Part shown: piece after piece, positions 56,893-64,000 of the stretch
Layout of the letters: each line of letters starts with the position of its first letter
Numbering within the stretch: position 1 is the first letter of the stretch
Assembly (NCBI GenBank): GCA_947462335.1
Contig: OX381715.1
Coordinates: forward strand, 41,144,650-41,208,649
From: Harmothoe impar
Lineage: Eukaryota; Annelida; Polychaeta; Phyllodocida; Polynoidae
DNA: 64,000 nt
Direction: 5' to 3'
Notes under the pieces: generated by a model
Told to the model about the DNA's origin: nothing
Seen by the model: only the letters and a program-made list of their open reading frames with translations
Databases searched by the model: none
Made by a program: the position numbers and the translations under genes

Positions 56893-57092
56893 AATGTGGT
56901 CGTGATGGGGCTATGCCTCATCTACGGCGCATTGTCTCCGCCTATGGGGTACAGCCTACACTATAATACCATACCTCCACCTACCATCTCAATACTCAAC
57001 TAATTACGACATTCATCAACATCCGGCCGCTAATCATACACCCCGGCCTATTCTACATCCAAACATCTTCAGGTCAACACCTACAATTCTAC
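56893..57092 (+). repeat. Split direct repeat A1
   Basis: 200 bp beginning AATGTGGTCGTGATGG and ending 'cacctacaattctac'. Matches A2 (63,209-63,408) with three mismatches by eye (gtctccGcc/gtctccCcc, gggtAcag/gggtGcag, atcTtcag/atcGtcag). Confidence 0.93.
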
Positions 57093-57191
57093 TCTCCAAA
57101 ATCCGCAAGCATCGCCCACCTAACAAGGAGTCTTTTACACACATTCATCTCAGCTTCATGCTAGCATTTAGGAGGATACGCACAGGTACGT
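57093..57191 (+). other. Ngaro-type element 5' leader
   Basis: Unique stretch between A1 and the first ORF, with no features beyond C-rich composition. Confidence 0.5.
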
Positions 57192-59419
57192 TTGTCGCCG
57201 ACAACATATATATGTGAAGTGTTACCTGGTTGTAGAATAATAGACTTTTTCAACATGCCACACACACGTGCTACACTCAGGCGGGCTGCCAAAGACAAAG
57301 CCGCCGCCACGCTCAAGGCGTTGTTTGCTCAGGTGGACGACGAGGTAGCAATACGTATCACATCCCCCTCTATGTTACCCCTAGACTCAGACATTATAAA
57401 CCATGTTCCCAGAGCACAGTCTACCCCCAACCCCCGGCGCGCGGCACGCGCCGCGGCTCGGGCCGCCAGAGACCTAGATACACGTATAGCTCAGGTAGAG
57501 GCCGAGGCAGACAACAGGTGTAGGGACATGGAAACAGACATACAGGGCATTAGGGGGGAAGTCTGTGGCATAACAGACAGGCTTGACTTAATGATACAAG
57601 CCGCATACGCAGGGGCACAGGAGGAGGCTATCGGCAGTCACACAAGGGGTATACAGGAGAGACTGTTACAAAACACCTGACCGCCGAGCTGCATACGCTA
57701 GTCAGCAGGCCGGCTCAGGCTACTCCCCCACCCACCACTCCCCGACACCACAGCCCTCACACAGTGAACATGTACGCCGTGAGCTGTACACCTCCACAGG
57801 GCATAGGCATAATACCCCAGCCCCCTATATCGTCACGCAGGGTCATGGTGGCGACCCCGGATCCAGGTACACAACCCCCGCCCGGCACGCGCCAGTGCAA
57901 GGTGGGTGGCAGGACTTACGCCTCCCCCCGCCACTCTCTGACCGCCCCCTCACCGCCATGTCACAGCACCACTACACACATGCTGCTGGTGGGCAGGAGG
58001 AGGGGCACGTCAGGCGCACACAGCACAGCCCGGGGGGTCCTACAACACCGACCCGCCACCCCTCAGCAGGCGCTGGGCGGCACAAGCGGCAGCTACTACA
58101 TGACGCCCCACAGGGCGCGGGGCGGCAGTCACAACACCTCCCCCATGCATCACAGCGGCAGCACACAGGGCAGCGCCAGCACACAGGGCAGCGCCAGCAC
58201 ACAGGGCAGCGCCAGCACACAGGGCAGCGCCAGCACACAGGGCAGCGCCAGCACACAGGGCAGCGCCAGCACGAGCAGCAGCACCTCCAGGGCCCCCTGG
58301 GGTATGTGGGCGTGTCCACCGACATGCAGACACACGCCTCTGCCCCCGCCCCACACCGAGACCACGCATGTTACATCCCCCCAGCCCTGCTGGCAGCACA
58401 AAGACAGCAGGAGGAGCGCGACGCGTACAACCAGCAGGGCGCGTTGTATCAACAATGCCCACACACGCGCCACGTCACACGCGCGGCACACGCGCCAAAC
58501 TTCTACAACGCGCCCCAGGAGGACACAGGCGCATATCTCCACCCACAGTACACCACTAGTGTACCCCTCCCTCACATCCCACGACACCAGCATGGCACAC
58601 AGCTCCCTCCTCCACGCGTCCTGCGTCAAGAGCAGAACAGGGACGGCTATGTGGACGCAGAGCTCAAGAGGGAGGAGTTCCGGCTAGCCCCTACGGATGG
58701 TAAGACAAGCATCGTTACTAGCATCTTCACTACCAATCTAATTGCAAAACCATACATGTATGTCGACAGGCCCAGGGCGAGCACCTTGAAACACAAACTT
58801 GAAAACCGCACATCCTTGTCTGAGCTTGAGTATATAAATGCCACTGTGGCGCTGCTGCAGGACAGCAGGGCGTGTGTCCCTGCTGACCGACAGCACGTCA
58901 TGGATCACCTGCATGACGTCACCACAGACATGATGCATAGGGATTGGCGGGACGTCCTTAGATGGTCACAGTTCATATGGGACAGTATTGAGGCTGAAAA
59001 ATGTACATGGGGGGATAAGGCCTACATAGAGCGTCAGCGTATGCTGATCTCCATCACCGGCGGTGGGGCCCCTGGTAATAACAATAAGCTTGGCTCCCCC
59101 AGGGCCCCTACCACAAACACCCACACATCCCGCCGCGGCGCGGAGGGCGTATGCCAACAGTTTAACAATGGATAACAATGGCTCATGCCACCACTCCTCA
59201 CACCACGACGAGCGGGGCGTAAACATGCAGCACATCTGTTCACACTGTCTATCCACTACAGGTAAAAAGTGCTACCACCCCAACAGTGACTGTAGGAGGA
59301 GGAAGGGTCTCCCCCACCCCTTCCAGCCCTCACGGGGCGACCCCAGCGGAGGATCAGGGCAGGGTAGCACATGGAAAGGTAACGCCCCACAGGGCAACAA
59401 TGGGGGTCCAAAAAACTAA
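57192..59419 (+). pseudogene. Gag-like protein of the Ngaro-type element, two frameshifts
   Basis: The frame at 57,192-57,680 is probably used from the Met at 57,255 (PHTRATLRRAAKDKAAATLK). It ends in an Ala/Arg-rich coiled coil (DLDTRIAQVEAEADNRCRDM). After a +1 shift near 57,660 the next frame continues (RRELYTSTGHRHN) as a Gln/His/Pro-rich region with six HTGQRQ repeats, then a predicted capsid-like part (DAELKREEFRLAPTDGKTSI, DWRDVLRWSQFIWDSIEAEK). After a second +1 shift near 59,090-59,170 a zinc finger CSHCLSTTGKKCYHPNSDC closes at 59,419. Gag packages the element RNA. The order coiled coil, disordered repeat region, capsid-like domain, zinc finger is usual for gag proteins. The exact start is uncertain. 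Confidence 0.75.
58161..58274 (+). repeat. 18-bp in-frame tandem repeat in gag
   Basis: Six exact or near-exact units of 'cagcacacagggcagcgc' give HTGQRQ in the gag frame. The other two plus frames stay open as STQGSA-type repeats, which explains the long spurious ORFs on both strands here. Confidence 0.9.
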
Positions 59420-59466
59420 TAAAGGGCGCCTCATATACAGCCTGTGCAGGCAGGGCGCCTTTAAAT

Positions 59467-61911
59467 ATGTATATAGACTGCATTGCATGTACAGACAACC
59501 ACGACAGTGTGGGCGTACTCACAGCAGCAGGCAGCGCTTACACGCGCCACCTCGCCAACGCCCCTGCCGACAACGGCGCGGCACGCTCCCTAGACACGCG
59601 TCCTGCCCCGAACGTAAACAACGACACGCCCCCATCACAACACGACCACGTGGCCACGCGCATACACAGCGCGGACCACCTCGGAGTAAGCACCCCACCC
59701 ACAAATGACAATACCGCGCGCCCGCCTCAGGCGGCGGCGGCGGCTCGCGCCCGGCCAGCAGCCACGGGCGGGCGAGCACAAAGCACGGACCATGCCGGAG
59801 TAAGCAGCCAGGGCCGCGCCGCGGACAACGCGCCCCTGCACAAGGCTGCCGCGCCGCCCGACATACGCGCGTACACAGAGCGCGGACCACGTGAGAGAAA
59901 GCACCCACACGGCGTCGGACAGCGCCGCGACCACACACGGGGCGGCGGGGCTGGCAACACGCGTCGCACCACGCGTAGACATCGGCACACGCCCGCACGC
60001 GCCCGCCTCAGGCGACGCGTGTTCACCGCCCCGCACACGCGCGGCAGCATCACCGCCCCGCACATGCACCGCTTCCCATACGCACCTCGACAGCGCCCCA
60101 GCAAACACCTGCGGGGGTAAATGGGTCGACATCATTAATGATGGCGGACCATGGGTAAATGAACAATCTGAACAGCAATACCGCTTGTTATATGACACTA
60201 ATAGGCACAAAAAAGGTTACTCTTATTCAGATCCGGAACAGGGCGCCACACACAGGGAGACACGCCCCCCGACGTCCCAGGTACAGGCAGAACACTCAGC
60301 AAGCACGACACAGTCCGCAACAGAAGCTGAGAGCGCGGAATATGGCGTGGACTTCGCAGCAATACAGCAAATGTGTAAGTGTGACATTCTGCGCAACGAC
60401 ATAGACTGCACGCCTTACGCGTTTGCCGGGCACAGGCGCGGCACATGGCCTGAGATGATCCGGTCAGACAAGACTGCAGACATTATAGATATCTATAATA
60501 GTGTTATAGAAACAGGTCTCCCGAATTCAATAGGGGCGCAAATACAGCTTCCCACCAACCTCAAATTAGATAACTAGGACAAGTTCATGGTGGCCGGGGA
60601 CGATGACGACAATCAGTTAATGGCATTCCTCAGATTTGGTTTCCATCTGGGGTACATGGGGCCCACATCGGACACACGGGACATACCAAACCACCCTAGT
60701 GCTTTAGACTATCCCGAAAAAATACAGGAGTTCATTGACAAAGAGACAGGCCTGGGCGGCCTCATCGGTCCCATGACATCCCCACCGTTCCAGAAATGGT
60801 GTCACGTCTCCCCCCTTATGTCACTGGAGAAGCGGGGGTCCGAAGAGCGCCAGGTTATCTCCGACATGACATTTCCGCATGAGGCATCTATCAATAGCTA
60901 CATACTTAAGAACACGGTCCTCGGGGACCCACGGGTCCACGCACTCCCAACGGTCGACCGCCTGGTGGACGCCCTTCTCGAGGTGGGTCCCGGGGCATTC
61001 CTCTCATCATTAGACCTAAAAAGGGCCTATAAGAACTTCAAGAGTGCTCCGCTAGGGTGGCCTCTTCTCAACATTTCATGGGGAAGGCAGTTCTATTGTG
61101 ATGTCACAATGCCCTTTGGCGCCAGAAATAGTTCTATGCACATGCAGCGAGTCGCAGAAAAAATCACCAGTATACTTGCCAGCAAAGACCTCAGGGCCTA
61201 TATGTACCTTGACGATATCGTTATTATATCTACATCTAGGGCAAAGGCAAAGAGGGACTTCAAGCTGGCACGAGGTCTACTCCGAGAACTCGGGCTCCCC
61301 GAGGCAAAGAAGAAGGCACAAAGACCAGCACGGTCAGTCCGATGGCTCGGGATCGTCATCAATGCCGCCCACATGACCCTGACCATCCCGGACGACAAGA
61401 TGGCCGAGATACAGGATCAGGTATGTCGAACATTAAAGAAATGAAGCATGACCAAAAAGCAACTCCAAAGTCTCCTGGGTAAGCTTGTGCACATAGGAAA
61501 GTGCATACGTCCCGCCCGTCTGTTCATAGGGCGCCTGCTAGAGGCCCTCAGGAGCATGAGGAGCAAGTACATTAACATTAACTCTCAAATGAGGGCCGAT
61601 CTGGCCTGATTCCGTGAATTTTCACACGCATGGAACGGAGTAGCCGTCATACCAAAATCTGACCCAGACAAAGACATTGTAGTTGACGCGTGCCTCTCGG
61701 GCATTGGAGGCTCTGATGGGACAAGGGCGTACGGGTTACAAGTAGCTGAGATTGAGGATGGGGCACAAAACATAGCGGAACTCGAGGGCGTGAACGTGGT
61801 AGTTGCGGCACACACGTTCCTCAGCCGAGGCGACACCGGCTCAAACGTCCGTGTATGGTGCGACAACGAGGCATGTGTTCAGGTGTTCTCCACGGGCTGG
61901 GGTCAAAAATA
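59467..61911 (+). pseudogene. Reverse transcriptase-RNase H (pol) of the Ngaro-type element, broken
   Basis: The N-terminal part (from MYIDCIACTDN at 59,467) is Ala/Pro/Arg-rich with three imperfect 'SADH...ST' units; a +1 shift near 59,870 moves to the RT frame. TAG at 60,575. RT: EERQVISDMTFPHEASINSY, FLSSLDLKRAYKNF (motif A Asp), VTMPFGARNSSMHMQRVAE (B), YMYLDDIVIIS (C, LDD catalytic pair), RSVRWLGIVIN. TGA stops lie at 61,442 and 61,607, the latter in DLA-stop-FREF where a Trp is expected. RNase H: IVVDACLSGIGG (Asp), IAELEGVNVVVA (Glu), VRVWCDNEACVQVF (Asp). Its last part is in the next frame. The protein copies element RNA into DNA. A standalone protease was not recognised. Confidence 0.82.
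59530..60110 (+). repeat. GC-rich low-complexity region with three imperfect about 105-bp units
   Basis: Peptides IHSADHLGVSTPP, AQSTDHAGVSSQG and TQSADHVRESTHT occur at about 59,665, 59,770 and 59,875. The first two read in one frame and the third in the next, which places a frameshift between units 2 and 3. Very high CpG content produces long antisense ORFs that are not real. Confidence 0.6.
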
Positions 61912-62966
61912 GTGTCCTCCTCCAGGCGGCTCGGGCTCTCTGGATGGTCCAGGCTGTACTGCAAATTGACATAACATACGAGCATATGGAGGGCAAGAAA
62001 AACGTCCTCGCCGATGCCCTTAGTAGGGCACACCTAGGTGACTCAGCTAGACAAACTGCAATAGAACTAGTGAATAAAGACAATCTCTCACTCATAGACC
62101 CGTGCTTACATGTCTTTGAACACCTCTCTCCCGTCATGTATTGCAGATCCGGTGTTCCTCTCACTCCAACAGGATGTGGCCACTCGAGACACGTCAACGC
62201 ACCCGCCACAGTGGGGAACCACCTCACGCACGTCAGGATGTTCCTCATGCTGACCGGCGCCGACACAGAGCCAGCATACCACTTCAGGGTGACACGGATG
62301 ATGGATGCCCTGCACAGGAACAAAATGTACGAGCCAAGGGTAAAGGACCCTATAGACACGAGCATGCTGAAACAGGCCCTCCTGAGGATACCGGATACGG
62401 TGCCCGGCACGATACTAAGGACAGCAATCCTGGTGATGTTCTACGGAGCGTTCCGACAAAGCGAGGTGATACCAGCCACCACGAACCAAGTGATAGGTAC
62501 ATCCCACCTCACAAGAGGCGACGTGACCTTAATTGGAAACACAATGACAATGACATTACGGAAGGGCAAAAACTTGCAGAAAACAGGGCAGAAACGGGTC
62601 GTCAGAATCACCGGGGTGGCAGATGCAATGTTGTGCCCAGTGACGGCGGTACGACGCCACCTCACAGATGTCCCGACTGCATGCCCCTCGGACCCACTAC
62701 TGATGTATCCCATGTCTAGGGCCCCGGTGTCCGTATACGACATACGCCGGGCCTTGGACCCGATACTGACCGCAATTGGCGCCGACATCGGCAAACTGAC
62801 ATTGCACAGCCTGAGGAAGGCCGCAGCAACAATAGCATTCGCAAACGGGTGCTCGGAACTGGAAGTGAAGCCCTTCGGCGGATGGCGCTCCGCGGCACAC
62901 CAGACATATATCCGCACGAGCAGAGGGGCAGTGAACAAAGCACTGTCACGAGCAATGCATACATAA
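61905..62966 (+). CDS. RNase H tail and tyrosine recombinase of the Ngaro-type element
   Basis: The open frame nominally starts at 61,803, but meaningful sequence begins near 61,905 after a +1 shift from the RT-RNase H frame. First comes the RNase H C-terminus with KNVLADALSRAHLGD (last catalytic Asp). The recombinase follows: an N-terminal SAM-like region (VGNHLTHVRMFLMLTGADTE), then the catalytic domain with FYGAFRQSEVIP (Arg218 of the 387-residue frame), basic RKGKNLQKTGQK (likely beta-hairpin Lys), LTLHSLRKAAATI (His335, Arg338), FGGWRS (Trp361) and HQTYIR (Tyr369 nucleophile). All R-K-H-R-W-Y positions are present, so the recombinase domain itself looks intact. It joins the circular DNA intermediate to the target. 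Confidence 0.88.
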   Translation, partial: KNSVLLQAARALWMVQAVLQIDITYEHMEGKKNVLADALSRAHLGDSARQTAIELVNKDNLSLIDPCLHVFEHLSPVMYCRSGVPLTPTGCGHSRHVNAPATVGNHLTHVRMFLMLTGADTEPAYHFRVTRMMDALHRNKMYEPRVKDPIDTSMLKQALLRIPDTVPGTILRTAILVMFYGAFRQSEVIPATTNQVIGTSHLTRGDVTLIGNTMTMTLRKGKNLQKTGQKRVVRITGVADAMLCPVTAVRRHLTDVPTACPSDPLLMYPMSRAPVSVYDIRRALDPILTAIGADIGKLTLHSLRKAAATIAFANGCSELEVKPFGGWRSAAHQTYIRTSRGAVNKALSRAMHT

Positions 62967-63049
62967 TCAATGACTCAGGCCGCAGCCACGGCAGTTAATC
63001 TTTCCCATCCTCCATCCCTTCTATACACACTACTCTTTGGCATCTTTGG
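62967..63049 (+). other. Short 3' untranslated segment
   Basis: 83 bp between the recombinase stop and repeat B1. There is no room here for a further ORF such as the hydrolase reported in some Ngaro elements. Confidence 0.6.
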
Positions 63050-63212
63050 CTCTTATTCTGTGTGTATTTTATATTTCATCGTATAATGTATATTATATAT
63101 TGTGTATCATAAAGGTACAAATAATATTTTATTGTCTACATTTTATAATAAAATATCATGTCTCCAAATCATATTCAATGTGTTGCTCGCTCCCTGGGGG
63201 GTATTGATAATG
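63050..63212 (+). repeat. Split direct repeat B1
   Basis: 163 bp from 'ctcttattctgtgtg' to 'ggtattgataatg'. Matches B2 at an exact offset of 423 with two mismatches by eye. It contains AT-rich sequence with an AATAAAA-type polyadenylation signal ('ttataataaaat', about 63,145). Confidence 0.93.
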
Positions 63213-63408
63213 TGGTCGTGATGGGGCTATGCCTCATCTACGGCGCATTGTCTCCCCCTATGGGGTGCAGCCTACACTATAATACCATACCTCCACCTAC
63301 CATCTCAATACTCAACTAATTACGACATTCATCAACATCCGGCCGCTAATCATACACCCCGGCCTATTCTACATCCAAACATCGTCAGGTCAACACCTAC
63401 AATTCTAC
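63209..63408 (+). repeat. Split direct repeat A2
   Basis: 200 bp, second copy of A1. It overlaps B1 by the four bases AATG at 63,209-63,212, the inferred recombination core. Confidence 0.93.
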
Positions 63409-63472
63409 CTCCCACCCACCCTACAATATCAATATTCATAATATTAAAATCATCCATCATAAACGGATGTAC

Positions 63473-63635
63473 CTCTTATTCTGTGTGTATTTTATATTTC
63501 ATTGTATAATGTATATTATATATTGTGTATCATTAAGGTACAAATAATATTTTATTGTCTACATTTTATAATAAAATATCATGTCTCCAAATCATATTCA
63601 ATGTGTTGCTCGCTCCCTGGGGGGTATTGATAATG
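63473..63635 (+). repeat. Split direct repeat B2
   Basis: 163 bp, second copy of B1, ending with AATG at 63,632-63,635 and then host sequence 'aacagattaca'. Confidence 0.93.
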
Positions 63636-64000
63636 AACAGATTACATTTCCTATGGTAATACTAATCAACTGGACCATACAGGGTTAAATATTATCTTCC
63701 AGGGAAACCCCTGTCGCCAATTTTCGCCACCATTTTCTTGCACCAAACAAAAAGGATTTCCCTTAGAAGCCCTTATTGTATCTAGTTGTCAGGGGTTAAG
63801 GTGGTCTTAGGACCTACTTGCATCGATAAACTGCCAGCAAAAAATGATAGATTGCTGTCCTGTAGGATTTAAAAAAGTAATTATTGTCACACGAATATAA
63901 ATTTAGTATCTGTCAAATTGTTGCAGTCAGGGGTTTCCGTATGTAAGATATATCAATGATTCAAAAAGAAATTCCATGATAATGGCCCCTTTTCCCATGA
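63636..64000. other. Right flank, no recognisable feature
   Basis: AT-rich host sequence after the Ngaro-type element; no ORF or repeat identified. Confidence 0.5.

Larger units (their letters stand above)
56893..63635 (+). mobile_element. Ngaro-type tyrosine-recombinase retrotransposon, structurally complete
   Basis: The element spans about 6.74 kb, GC-rich internally against AT-rich flanks. Its architecture is A1 (56,893-57,092), gag, RT-RNase H, tyrosine recombinase, B1 (63,050-63,212), A2 (63,209-63,408), a 64-bp spacer and B2 (63,473-63,635). This split direct repeat order is diagnostic of Ngaro/PAT-like YR retrotransposons, which integrate through a circular intermediate using a recombinase instead of an integrase. 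AATG occurs at the left end, at the B1/A2 junction and at the right end, matching recombination at a short shared core with no target duplication. No methyltransferase domain (as in DIRS proper) and no SGNH-hydrolase ORF was found. The ORFs carry stops and frameshifts, so this copy is not autonomous as read. Confidence 0.92.

Noticed and set aside
58040..58629. Long minus-strand ORFs over the gag repeat
   Set aside because: They are antisense shadows of the 18-bp repeat and GC-rich codons. Composition is repetitive Cys/Ala/Leu and no domain is present.
59519..60210. Several long minus-strand ORFs (up to 191 codons) in the GC-rich pol linker
   Set aside because: High CpG content removes stop codons in all frames. 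The plus-strand repeats SADH...ST explain the sequence, and no antisense domain was recognised.
57192..62966. DIRS family proper
   Set aside because: No methyltransferase domain after RNase H and no inverted terminal repeats; the repeat pattern is that of Ngaro/PAT.
56893..63635. Interpretation as an LTR retrotransposon
   Set aside because: Terminal repeats are split (A1 alone at the left; B1A2B2 at the right), there is no integrase, and a tyrosine recombinase with R-H-R-Y residues is present.

Overview
The window reads as intergenic, transposon-dense DNA of an invertebrate animal. Flanks are AT-rich, there are no operons or bacterial-type gene spacing, and every recognisable coding stretch belongs to a mobile element or to a decayed copy of a multi-copy family. 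No intact single-copy host gene, rRNA or CRISPR array was found. The phylum cannot be fixed. A (GAGT)n...ACGCC-like short insertion at 22.6 kb recalls repeats I know from molluscs and relatives, which is only a hint.

Layout. 0-2.1 kb: broken copy of a multi-copy invertebrate protein family. 2.4-3.5 kb: GAGTC-rich repeat with a TATA-box/initiator/5' splice site arrangement. 5.0-10.1 kb: short inverted-repeat elements, a 190-bp tandem array built on GTATGTATGTG boxes, and a TIR element carrying a SAP-like coding scrap. 10.3-13.8 kb: a long old dispersed block, repeated directly at 40.4-43.3 kb. 14.7-19.5 kb and 31.2-34.6 kb: arms of a diverged large inverted duplication, each arm with its own later insertions. 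Between the arms (19.5-31.2 kb): a retroelement gag-like fragment with zinc knuckle (minus), a coiled-coil gene remnant (plus), a LINE reverse transcriptase remnant (minus), and a gene copy whose two halves now lie head to head. 36-39 kb: two further inverted-repeat elements. 44.6-46.1 kb: a 23-bp minisatellite flanked by 200-bp direct repeats.

48.3-53.0 kb: a LINE (CR1/Jockey-like endonuclease and RT) preceded in the same frame by a NADAR-type domain. Its RT is split by a 1,633-bp TA-flanked DNA element, which itself contains a shorter TIR element, giving three levels of nesting.

56,893-63,635: a structurally complete tyrosine-recombinase retrotransposon of Ngaro type. It has gag with a zinc finger, reverse transcriptase, RNase H and a tyrosine recombinase, plus diagnostic split direct repeats in the order A1-(ORFs)-B1A2-B2. 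An AATG is shared by both ends and by the B1/A2 junction. Repeats are about 98.5-98.8% identical by eye, but the ORFs carry several stops and frameshifts.

A palindromic short-element family with a GATGCACC core recurs about a dozen times; its clearest copy is bounded by TTAA. All repeat alignments were made by eye; boundaries are good to a few bases where exact repeats are quoted and to tens of bases or worse elsewhere.
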